From assembly GCA_009192285.1 (NCBI GenBank), contig CM018610.1, positions 434,001-498,000 on the forward strand: a DNA stretch of 64,000 bases, written 5' to 3'. Of this stretch, positions 48,236-59,283 are shown one piece after another (within the stretch, counting starts at the first letter, position 1; each line of letters starts with the position of its first letter). Below the pieces are notes generated by a model. The model worked only from the letters and a program-made list of their open reading frames with translations. It was not told the DNA's origin and did no database searches. This DNA is from Morchella semilibera (taxonomy: Eukaryota > Ascomycota > Pezizomycetes > Pezizales > Morchellaceae). A program made the translations under genes and the position numbers.

Positions 48236-48933
48236 TTAGAGTGTTGGGTGATGCAGGCAATTTGGGTATACTATTGGGAGTTTAAGGAGCGTTTCCTATT
48301 CCTCTGGCGTTTTTATTTTATGTTTGTTCCCTCTCTTGCTTCTCTGTTGTAATTGGTGATGATTGGCGAAAGGAAGTATGGTGGTAATCAACGAGGGGGC
48401 TTATTCCTAGATGGAGTTTTACTGAACCAGACACAGCTCATGGTGTTGCTCTTACATAAGTCTTGCAAAAATCTCCGGCATAAGAAGAAGGATACAAAAA
48501 CCTAATAGGGACTATCCTGGTTGCCCGTAGATCTAAAGACTCAGCAAAGCCTGAGGGGGGGGGCAAGGCCATATTCACATTACAGTAATTTCCCATAGCC
48601 ATAGACGTCACAAGATATATTTGGCAGCACCCTCTCCAACTCTGCGCTCTTGGGTCGGTTGGCATATAACATCTCAAAAATCTTGATTTTTCGGTCACAT
48701 TCCATCACGAGCTATCATCCGGTGTCAGAGTGATTCACCATGATTGGCTCTGGACACCTCCCGATCAAGACCGGCAAATATATCACATGGACAATCGTAG
48801 CCAATACCTATAGTAGGAAGCCTGTGGTGATTTATTTGTCTACGGAAATATGCGTATTTCATCAGCTGCGTACCCTTTGATAGGCTCTGATATAATATTA
48901 TTTAGAAGTCTTTATATATTACTATCTATGTAC
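48236..48933. other. Intergenic between convergent genes
   Basis: Three-prime flanks of p25 and the F-box gene. A G9 run lies near 48554-48562. No gene supported. Confidence 0.5.
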
Positions 48934-49941
48934 CTAATTCCCATCCTCGATCTCTCCCGTCTTCCTCCAGACACCGTTAGAATCTCCCCTCGAGTCCTCC
49001 TTCCACCCCATTGGCGCCTCCACCTCCCCCCTCCACGGAATCTTCATATCGCCGATCCTCATGACCCTCAACCCCACCATATCCCTCTCCACCCTCCCTG
49101 TCAGTATTGAGTACGCTGCCACGATCTCCCTATACCTAACCGAGTCTCTACTCCACCGGTATCCCTCCCTTCCCAGATTCAGCTCCACATCCTCCCCGCC
49201 CATCAGCGTGATGTCAAGCTCCGTCAGCACCGGTAGTCGGCACACAAACGCTAGAAAATTATCAAACCGATTATAGCTTGGCCATGCCGCAGTATACACC
49301 ACCCTCCGCAAATTCGGGAATATACCCGCCTTCATGCGCGCGATACCAGGGCTCTGCATGGCGTCGTGGTGGAAGTATGAGTCGCTGTCATACTGCGCTC
49401 GGAAGCACCCGTCATTCACCACCAGTAGCTCGACGGGGCACACGCGCAGCAACAGCATCTTGAGCTCGTTGGTGTCATCTAACAGGCGCACCTTCAACGC
49501 AGACAGCGTCTCCAGGTTGTAGCTCCATTTCGCGCACTTTTCGCGCACGGAGACGGAGTCGGGGCCGCGTGTCTGCTCGAGCGTGAGGGAGTGTGCACGG
49601 ACTTCCCAGAGGAGCTTTTTGAGCTCGAGGCCGTTCTTGGCGGCATTCCAGTTGCGCAGGAAGGTGATGCGGACGTGAGTGATTACAGAGTGGAGCTCGT
49701 GTGCACGGATAAAGGCACGGAGGCGGGTAATGGTGCTGGTGGAGCTTTCTGGGTGTAGGCGGAGGCGGAGGGAGGCGAAGAGTGGGTAGAAGCAGAGTGA
49801 GTGGAGGCGGCGGCAGGTCAGACTTAGGTTCTTGAGGGTGGGGAGAAAGTCGGGGCTGGTGGGGGCGGGATCTCCGAGAGGGGAGATATATGATATGATC
49901 TGAACCAGGAGCTCTGTAGCTAGAGAAGCTAGAGAGGTCAT
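48934..49941 (-). CDS. F-box protein
   Basis: A single exon encodes 335 residues. Residues 1-60 form an F-box: MTSLASLATELLVQIISYIS, then LKNLSLTCRRLHSLCFYPLF. The rest has leucine-rich, LRR-like spacing (NLETLSALKVRLLD, FPNLRRVVYTAAWPSYNRFD, LPVLTELDITLMGGEDVELN) without strict repeats. F-box proteins bind Skp1 and present substrates to a cullin-1 ubiquitin ligase; the substrate cannot be inferred here. The family is large and fast-evolving in filamentous fungi. There is no intron, unusual for this window, and GC content is higher than its flanks. The start is the first Met before the F-box. Confidence 0.88.
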   Translation of the reverse strand: MTSLASLATELLVQIISYISPLGDPAPTSPDFLPTLKNLSLTCRRLHSLCFYPLFASLRLRLHPESSTSTITRLRAFIRAHELHSVITHVRITFLRNWNAAKNGLELKKLLWEVRAHSLTLEQTRGPDSVSVREKCAKWSYNLETLSALKVRLLDDTNELKMLLLRVCPVELLVVNDGCFRAQYDSDSYFHHDAMQSPGIARMKAGIFPNLRRVVYTAAWPSYNRFDNFLAFVCRLPVLTELDITLMGGEDVELNLGREGYRWSRDSVRYREIVAAYSILTGRVERDMVGLRVMRIGDMKIPWRGEVEAPMGWKEDSRGDSNGVWRKTGEIEDGN

Positions 49942-51997
49942 ATTTTTGAAATACTTTGAGAATGCAATCTACGTAGGCTATGAGCGGATAGTGATCCAGC
50001 TGTGCATGTGTAGTAGTAATAAGCGAATGGGTAGGAGGAGTGCAAACTCCATGAAGCTCTGTTGGGGTTGGACGAGGATGAGGAGAAGGATGATGATGCT
50101 GAAAAAGAGGAGAAGATTTGATACGAGGGTTTGGATGTCGAGATGATATTGGTTGTTGGACTTTCAAAATCAGGACAGAACTGCAATGTCGTCAATCGGT
50201 AATTGCAGATCGGTAGTAGGGTTAGGGTTCAGTCGGATCTCCGGGTATAATAGTACTGTATTTGATTGATTGATTCATTTCATTGGATCTTCAGGGTATC
50301 AGGTCTTTGAAAGTGATGAAACGAGTATATATTTCGTATATGGGTTGATAGAAAGCCAATTGAAGATTGTAAACGGTCTCTCTTGTAACTACATGTACAT
50401 GTATCGCAGAACAAGTACATGTATGAAGTACCAATCAATCAATCAATCATGTGCAATTCGTCCGAGTGATAGTCCATGATGAATCTTGTGGCCAGGATGA
50501 ATTTGGGTCGCGAAATGCATGATCTACATACAAGTATCTAACGAGAAACTTAGACGGTATCAGGTTTTGTGTATGGCGGGGGTGGTGGTTCTAGCTGCAG
50601 GTTCTGCAGCGCCCACGTCAGTTGCGGATCCTGCGAGGAGCACTGGTCTAGTCTCTCCCCAGAATATCACTTATCCAAACAGCGGTTGTTCCATCGGAAA
50701 CCAAACCGAAGTCCGGCCCGCACCGCACTCTGCAGCCCTCGCCATGCAGAGTGCATTAAGCCTTGAGCTCGATCTGGTAAGAGATATTCCCCCCCCCCAC
50801 CCCTCAAGGGCAACCTGATTCGGGTACTCGGAGATCATCAAGGATATAACAATACCTATATATACTCAATTATAAGTACCCAGGCATCTCACCCAATATC
50901 ATATATGATCATTCAAAGCTGTATATCAGATTAAGTGATCCTCAGGATGATAATTTGCCTAATTAACCTGTGCACCTCCGTTACACAACTCGTATAATGA
51001 TGATCGAGGACCAATTAAATTTGGTGCATGGTATATACTCCTTATATAGACTGCACGTATTAGATATAATCATATATCATACTGCAATCGCCTCAATACT
51101 CAATCACATTCTTACAGTTATCACACTGTTATCACTGAGTAGCCCACACCTGAGCTCTGCTCCAACCATCAACGCCCCTCCCCCTCTTACCTCAGTCATG
51201 TCAGGAAATTTTATCGTCGGGATGGAATAAGTATCTGCAACTTGCTTACGATTTACTACTGTCATCCTCACACAAAATATTGGTATTTCATTGCTAACCA
51301 CCGAAAAGCACCCAACCAACCGACCAACCAACCGACCAAAGCCCACCAAAAGTCCCCAGCTCACCGCCAAGTCCCAAACTCAAACCCGTCCTCCAACCCC
51401 GACAATAGCACTGTATCATGATCCATCACTCGCCCTGGGGGGAAATGACCAAAGCCCCATAACGAGCGTCCTGACATTACTGTATCTACACCAGATACAT
51501 CCTCCCTCCCTCAACCATCGCGGCGCAAAACAAAAACTAATCTCTCCGGGTTCCTGCCTGATGACTGTGTCCTACATGCACTGCGAAAGTATGTTGGCTC
51601 GTCCTGGCAACACAGCATGATCTACAGAGTTACGCACGTTACATTTTAGTGTTAAGTGCGAAAGAAAAAAAAAGGTAAAAATAGGGAATCAGGCTATTTC
51701 TTCCCTCTCCCGCTGGTATGCACGCGGGGTTAGGTGGGTATAAGTACATATATATATATATATATACTTTTGGATATAGTTACTTTTAGATTACTACCGG
51801 TGGGCATATACTATGGTCGGTCAGACGAGGCGGTCATGATTATCATACGGCCGGGAGTGCGTTGGATCGGACTGGGCTGGAGACTGCATGGGGCAGAGCT
51901 CGAACTGGAGGGCCAAAGGGAATATTTACTGTGCTACAAATGTTTACAAAAAGTACTTCCGAGCGTACGAAATATAAAAAAAAAATATAAAGATATA

Positions 51998-52033
<36 letters not shown>

Positions 52034-52241
52034 AGATACCCGCATTGCAACCCTAGTAAACCCTAGCTATCTTCAACAAACAACCTCCAACCAACCCATC
52101 TGCAAGGCAAACCCGAAACAAAAAAAAAGCTCAACAAAAAAACACACAACTCCCAAATGAAAATCACCCCCACTCCCCCAAGTCATCGCCCGTCACGCGG
52201 TTTCCCCGCACAACCCTAGCCCCACCCATCAATGATCAGGG
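49942..52241. other. Intergenic, 2.3 kb
   Basis: No supported gene. Contains a double palindrome TACATGTACATGTA near 50391 and a further TACATGTA near 50415, an (AT)n tract at about 51748-51766 and a poly(A) stretch at 52004-52030. Open frames at 49946-50146, 50519-50818 and 51291-51620 are low-complexity or random. Confidence 0.45.
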
Positions 52242-53843
52242 TCAATCGACCAGCATTCTCTCCCCCGCTCTTCCCTGCATCCACTCCTTCCCCCCACCCC
52301 TGTTCTCCTCCTCCTTCCTACTCAATCCCTCCCTGATACACTCCGCAAAGTCCTCAACCGTCGTTCCCCTATTGCGGTGGTCAAAGCGCTCTTTCCCTAG
52401 CTCCTCGTCCTGTGCAACGCCACGATAAACCTCCGCTATTCCGGAGAAAACAGCGCGCGAGAAGCCCGTCTGCGAATGCGTGTCGGCGATCTCCTCCATC
52501 TCGCGAACGCAGCGGTACGCTTTGGGTGGCGTGGCAGGGACGGATTTCTCGAGAAAGTCAAGCAGGGGCGGGAAGTAGGCGGAGATCTCCTCTTTGAGCT
52601 CGGGAAGGAGGGAGAGGTTGGCGGCGGTAGTGAAGGATTGGATGGCGAGGCCGTTGAGGCCCTGGAAATGATTGGATTGCGGGTTAGTTACGGCAAGTGA
52701 TATTGTGTGATGCAAGCGAGTACGGGGCTATAAAGGAAGGAGGACTAGAGGGCAATTAAAATAGCAAAGCCGGAATAAATAAAATAAGATAAATAAATAA
52801 AGTCCTCAATGTTCCTGGCCCATATCGCGGCTCCACCGCAATATAAAAACACACAAACCTTCGTCAACGACGCAAAGCACATCTTCAACCCACTTGCCTG
52901 CCCCACCCGGTCCCCCACCCACCTCAACCCCAGAGCCTCCTGTAACCTCTGCCCTGTCTCTCCCACCAGCCTATCCGGCCCGCTGACCACAATCCTCGGT
53001 TTCCTCCACACTCCTTCTGGGTTATCGGGCGTCGGGCCCACAAACTCTGGTGGACTGCCGAGAATGGCGCCATCCACGAAGCGGACACCCGTACCACCGA
53101 CGCCGCCGGGCCGTGCAAACACCTCCTCGATACGCTCGGCGAGCCCCGGCGATGTAGCATTCAGATCGATAAAGTATAGCGGCGGCTTGTTGCCCCGTGC
53201 GACATATGTATAGGCGTAGCCCACTCGGCGCGCAGTCGGCAGCGATTCGGATGGGGGCACGACCGACAGGATGATGTCTGCTTGGTTGATTAAATCTACG
53301 TCCGAGGAGACGAACTCGATCTGGCAGGCGGCGGCGCGGTCGGTGGTGTATGAACTGTGGTGGGGGAAATGGGGAGAAAGGAGGTAATTGTTAACTAAAC
53401 TATCCATGAATAGTATAATAATAGAACAAATAAAGAAGAATTATTTACTCATAAGCTGTGGCACTGGGTCTATCATGTTATTAAATCAATGGGTTATTTG
53501 GTTCTGGTTTATTTAATTGTAATAGCAGCAGCGTATATGATGAAGAGGATTTGCGGGCAGGGGGAGGTGGGGGAGGTGGGGGAGGTGAGTGAAGTGGGGG
53601 AAGGTTGGAAGATTGGAGGGGGTGAGAATATAAAAGGAGGGGGAGAAATATATTTCAAAATCGTAGGATAGAGGAAGAGAGAGGAAAGAAGTGGGGGGGG
53701 GGGGGAGGGGGGAGAGGGGGGTTTGTTTACTACCTACGACCAGAATTGCTTGTTATTATGCGAAAGTTGTAGGCCCGTAGTAGACGGGCGATACCAGCGC
53801 CCATCTCTCCTGGTGAGAGTATCGCTACAGTCGCAGTGGCCAT
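52242..53843 (-). CDS. 6-phosphogluconate dehydrogenase-like protein (DUF1932 C-terminus)
   Basis: Four exons (53734-53843, 53449-53469, 52859-53354, 52242-52661) give 348 residues. The N-terminus ATVAILSPGEMGAGIARLLR is a Rossmann NAD(P)-binding loop of the beta-hydroxyacid dehydrogenase superfamily. Further matches: INQADIILSVVPPSESLPTA, PPLYFIDLNATSPGLAERIE, and RFVDGAILGSPPEF. The C-terminal domain begins GQASGLKMCFASLTKGLNGL, with the catalytic-type Lys, and resembles the DUF1932 domain of fungal and bacterial dehydrogenases of unknown substrate. It is shorter than true 6-phosphogluconate dehydrogenase and lacks its C-terminal domain, so it should not be called Gnd1. Exon 2 is only 21 nt. 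The exact substrate is unknown. Confidence 0.88.
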
Positions 53844-55880
53844 TGGATCGCAGGAGTAGCAGAGCAGCAGCAGCAGCAGGAGGAGGCAGTAAAGTGGTGA
53901 ACAGTAGTAGTAGTATCAGTAGAAGTATCAGTGAAGTTGTAGTTGAGGTATCAGTATCAGCAGCAGTGCCAGCAGATTAAGGGATCAGAGAGAGTGTATG
54001 GTGGTATAGAGAAAGAGGGAGAGGAGGGGGGGGTTTAGGGGGGAAAAATATAATAATGAACAGAAAACAATTGATGTTCACTGGACTGGTAGTTCAGCAG
54101 TGGGTCGGAATATTGAATATTGGAGAAACCGAGTTTCAAGAATAAAATACGGTTCCAAAGATAAAACAAAAAAACAAAAAAACAACCGAATTCGTTGCCT
54201 TGATATTAATGGGGGGAGGGGAGAAAAAAAGTAAGGACGAGTCAAAGGTGAGGGGAGTGAGGAAAGATCTAGAGCTTCGTTTGCGGGGTAGATCAGGCAG
54301 GGCCTGATTGCAGCCCAGGAGGAGGGAAAAATAATAAATAGAAAAATAAAAATAAAAAAAAATAAAAAAAAAAAGTATAGGTACGATAAGCTACTGGTGT
54401 CGGTGAGTTTTAAGGAACAACCTCGTTTATCAAGATGCTGTCTGCTGGTAGGCGGTTATGTAGGCGCTCACTCCTCCCCTCGACTCTTCCTCCTCCTCCT
54501 TGGCTCCTCCTCCTCGCTATTCAGGTCGCCGTCCGTCATCCTCCCATGCGGTAATTGTTGCACCCCTCCCCCTCCCCCTCCCCCCCGCCTTTAGCGCTAA
54601 CAGCAGTCCTGTTGGCTGTAGAGGGATCATGGTTCCATGGATCCTCATCCATGGTTCGTTCATGGTTCACTAACGTCCGTTACTCTTTCCCTGCGATGGG
54701 ATCGAGATGATCTGATCTCATACCCTATCGCACTTTGACAGCTCTTTGTTGTACGGTACCTGCTTCCCAATTATGTAGGGAATCGAATTGCCATGTTTTG
54801 TGTTCTGAATGGGGAGAGAGATAGAGATCATTCCTGCAGAGAAATCCCGAATCGATATCAATAGCTGTCATAATTATTACCATCTAGCAGAGGCTTATCG
54901 GGTGGCCCAGTAGTACTTTGACAAGCTACATGTACCTAGCTACCGCGCTACCTACTCCCAAAACCCACAACCTCAAAGTGCGGCCTTTGACATTGGAGTC
55001 CGAAGCAGTATGCAGATATTTGATGGCGTCACATCACCACCACCACCGCAACTACAACCCACGATTGTGGGATTCGCAGACAGGGCACGGGACAGGGAGG
55101 GTTTGGGCGGGGAGAGGTTTGGTCAAAATCATGTTTGATTGGATTTGTTTAAAAAGCCTGTGATTCGATCAGAGATCATACAGCACAGACCACACACACC
55201 ATACTACCATACCCAGTAGTAACATGGAGTCGGTATTCAATATGGCACGTGCGTAGGCATACGTGGATGGAGCCAGAGCCCTGGGAATGTTTCTTGCATG
55301 CTATTTCTATTTGCATTCGATAATGCTCGAGATCTAGATGGGGGAATCTGTATATAATAAAATGTCGCACTGTGAGCCGTTACATTGGGCAGTTCACTCT
55401 CTTCCTTTTCTGCCGTGGGGCTGCAGAATCTATGATGGTGGCCACATGTATCGGAAAAACAACAAACAACCTTCACTGTGCAGCTTCCTTTTTATTTTTA
55501 ATTGCCGTTTGAGTTTTACAGGTGGCCTGGGTCTTGTCGTGACACTTTCTGCGCTTGTTGTGAAAGTCCGCGGCGGCGACGATGGGGCTGTGAATGGTGA
55601 TTGCCAGCCTTACCGAGTTTTCTACGTGTGTTTTCCTGCCCACGGATTACCCGTTTACGCCGCCGGTCGTTATCCATGCCGGCACAACTCATGATCTACC
55701 CGTTTGTGTCTTATCACAGACTCTCTCTCACTCCTCTCTCCCGCTCCCCTACATGGCCGTATACCCAAGGCGTTGCGAGAAACTCGGTAACGTTTGATAC
55801 ACTTTTTCTTTCTTCTTCTCGAAGTGACATTAAAAGTTCCAGAGTAAATCCAGCCAGCGTGGGGCTCATATAATCCGGGC
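53844..55880. other. Intergenic, 2.0 kb
   Basis: Upstream of the dehydrogenase-like gene. Contains CAG/AGT trinucleotide-rich sequence (53855-53975), TACATGTA near 54927 and CT-rich stretches (54475-54595). No gene supported; frames such as 55338-55694 have no family resemblance. Confidence 0.45.
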
Positions 55881-56664
55881 CTATCTTCCACCAATACCGG
55901 GCCCACCGCCCTGGACCATTGCCTGGTTCTGCTCAGCAAAGCGCTGGCCTGTCCTTTCACTGGCCTTGATGAACTTGTCGACGCACCGGCCGATGCAGGT
56001 CTCTTCTTTTGAGGAGACGGCTTTGGAGGTAAAGTCGTTGACGCAGTCATCGAAGCATCTGTGGATACCAATAACGTCAGATTACTATTCTCGTCCATAA
56101 ACAGTCACGCTGCCCTGCGCCCCTCCACGCCGCTTCGGTGGTAGTAGTGGTAATGATGGTAGGTGGTGAGAGCAAGGTTCGGGGAGTAAAAACCGTTGAA
56201 CAAGCCTCGAGTACATCTATAAACAGAAACGAAACGGATCTCGGGAGTTAGCAAAAGACCACCCCCATGTAATAATCAAAACCCAATCTGAACCGGGGCG
56301 CGGGAGTGGGAGGGGGAAAAGTGCATTAGGCCTAATTTTAACAATAGTGATGATAAAACAAAGGAATAAAGAATATTTGCTAAGTCTGAATGCCATGAAA
56401 CACTATTTGAGGGTGGTTGTTTAGGACATACCTGCATAAAGTCTTTCATCTGTCGTCTCTCGATGACATTTTGGAACTCACGTTGTTCAGAGGCAGAGAG
56501 GCTGTGGTGGCGGCGGCGGGGGGGGGGGGGCCTGTTAGAAAGAATATGTTCGGAGGAGAGGGGGGTGGGGGTAAGAGTGTGGTTTGACAACCAACGACCT
56601 GGTCCGGGGCGGAGGGGAGGCGAGACAGATCAGTGGGGGAGTGGGAAGAAACTCACGAATCCAT
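55881..56664 (-). CDS. TIM9: Mitochondrial import chaperone Tim9
   Basis: Four exons (56657-56664, 56432-56501, 56194-56216, 55881-56058) close to 92 residues, normal for Tim9. The protein starts [20 protein letters not shown], continues [13 protein letters not shown] and carries the twin CX3C motifs CFDDC and CIGRC around the conserved [15 protein letters not shown], then [20 protein letters not shown]. Tim9 forms a hexamer with Tim10 in the intermembrane space and escorts hydrophobic carrier precursors to the TIM22 complex. Exon 1 is only 8 nt (two codons plus two bases), so the start codon is easily missed; it was chosen because it alone restores the MD-x-L N-terminus in phase. Intron 1 contains a G13 run at 56518-56530. 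Confidence 0.95.
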
Positions 56665-59283
56665 TGCGTATGCTTGCTTTGCTGTGTGGTTGGGCAGTAG
56701 GTGGTTTTTAGTAGGTGGTGTGTTCAAATCGCGAACAATTGATGGATGAGTTTCTGTATGTCTAGTAGCTTGAACCGAGCGTAGGCGAGATGACGGACTG
56801 GTTGTGGAGGGCCGAGGGTGGGATAAAAACACAGACAAGGAAAAACCGGAATAATTTTTCCTTGCGATTTTCGATTTTCGATTTTCTGGAAGGAATCCTT
56901 GGAAACTGATTGATCGTGGCAAGGCATGCGGATCAGATTACGGAGTTTGTCTCGCTTACCCTGCTTTGGGGAAAGCCCATGAAGATCTATCCGAGTGCTA
57001 CTAAAGAGCCGCCGAAAAGCCATACTCTAGAGTGGGATATAGATGTAGGAGCCTAGAGACACTGGACTGTGAACACGGGGTAGTATATAGAGCAATAATT
57101 ATGCGCATTACATGTACATCCCTATATAGCATGTATGTACCTGCGGTTACTCTACTCTAATACCCACATATGTGCCATATGTGCGTACATAATGTGCCTA
57201 CATGTACCGACTGGCAATCCAAGTTTTCAATCGATGGTGAGCCTGTGAACGTTGAGGAGCGACTAGGGTAAGGGATTCGAAGGTTCATGTTATGCCCTGT
57301 GAGTTGATCGCTGATCAACCATGTCGGTGGGGGAATGCTCGACCCAAAATAGGCGAAGCGAGTAAGTTCTTGAAAAGCAGGGACCGTTACTAGAGTTGCT
57401 ATTATTATTACTATTAGGGAAGGGATCATTTACCTCTACCAGTGTTCTTGGCGCCTCTCCACCCCCCTGCCTTTCAATCAAATCAACACTCTACTGCACG
57501 CGGACACGCAACACAACACCAACCACAGTGAGAAATTCCATATTCATGTCCAAGTTGAGGTTCATGTTTGTATTGTTTCTCTCTTCCATAAGTTCCCTTA
57601 CCTAACTGGAAAAAAAAAAAAAAAAAAAGACCGATCATCTGGATCACTGAAGTCTTCCCCGTCCTTTACCACGCATCGGAGGGACTGTTCTGGCCGCCAG
57701 GGCCCTTTCTTTCTCTCTCTCGCCTGCTTTTTCTTTTTTTTTCCTTTCCCCTTCTCCTCCTCATCCACCGTCGCACAAGCTAAAGATCGCATCAGTCAGC
57801 AAGACCGTGCCTCTCCTCATCCAGTCGGGACTCAGATCATCGCTATAGAAGTTAGGGCCTCGGCGTGCCTCCTCAGCTAGCCCCACAAAAAAAAGAGAGG
57901 AACCAGGTCCTGTTTCTGCTCCCGAGCGCGCTCAGCCCTGAGTGGAGCGCCGCTGCCTACTGCTGCTGTGCTCCTACACCTACCCTACTGTACTCTAGTC
58001 CTGCTGCTCCTTTCCTGGGGGTTGAACCGTCTGTCCTGGCCTGTCGTTGAACGTTGAACGATCCTTCCCCAGTATTTGAGCATCATCCCTTGTCTTGCCT
58101 GCTTGCCTGCTTGACTACTATTGTGTGTATGTTCCTGTCTGGTGTGTGTTCACGCATCTTTTACACTCTGCACTGCACTGCACTAGACTCTTAGAGTTCT
58201 TTACAGTCATTTGGTATGTACTGCATGCTTCCCTCCAGCCCATTCCTTTCACTCTCAAGAAGATCACACACACACCCCTCCCCCTCTCCCCATCCCCCCC
58301 CCCCCTCCCCCCGCGCCGCCAGTTAGTGCAGGACCAGGCACGACACCACCAGGCAGCTCCGACCGAGAGCAATATATCTCCGCCGCACACTGCTTTCTCC
58401 ATTCACGTTTGTCTTGCTCAGCCGTGTGCCTCCGAACGAGACAGCAACTTGAACCAAGAAGTTTACACTTCACATAGTCATTCACTCACTGATTGATTGA
58501 CTGACTTGATTCACTGGTTACTGACAGTCTACTCTTACTACTGCCTTAGAGCCCACACGTCCTCTATACCCACCAACCCCAAACCTTAGGCAACTCCCAC
58601 AAAACTACAAGTCTTCATACTCTGTACTCCGTATTCTGTACTATTCAGTACTTGGTACGTTACTCCCCTCCAAACCAAGAAAAGAGAGAGAGTACCCATT
58701 CCCCCATCTTCATTCTCATTCCATCCCATCATCCTTCTGTCTCCCCTCACTCGACTGGCTGCTACTACCGCTTCAAGTCGCCTCTGCTCCTACCATATCT
58801 GTTTGGCCACTCACATATCAAATAAAACCTACATGCCTGCATAGCACACATAACTTACCAGACATATAGGATCGGCATCCTTTCAACCGCTCTAGGTACA
58901 CTTTACTGTTTGAACATCATCGGCTCATCACGCTTGCTCTACCACATTTCGTGTCCAGTAACCATTCCAGCTGCCGTTTACCGTGCTAGACGCATTCCTA
59001 TCCTTATTCAATCGCGGCCGGCGAACCTCTTTCTCTTTTCAAATCTTATTTTTCCATTTCTCTTTACCGAGTTCAGTCTCGTTAGGAAGAGATTAGGAAA
59101 GAAGAGGCTTAAAACACGAGACGACGAAAGGGAAAAATCTAAATCCTTTGCTGCAGAGATCTCTCAACTCGAAATACTACTGTACAGATCCTTAATACAC
59201 CCAAGCACGAGCGCACTAGTTCAAACCAAGCGAAATCCTCGGGAAAGAGGGCTTTCGCTCCTGTTTGTCAAGTCTCAAAGAAA
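56665..59283. promoter_or_regulatory. Long upstream region of RhoGAP gene
   Basis: About 2.6 kb with no supported gene. CT-rich tracts (57690-57770, 58255-58320, 58670-58760) become denser toward the RhoGAP start, typical of a fungal promoter and long leader. TACATGTA at about 57110 and 57199; poly(A) at 57611-57628. Confidence 0.45.

Noticed and set aside
56724-56760. GTTCAAATC word resembling a tRNA B box
   Set aside because: No A box at the right distance and no closing acceptor stem.
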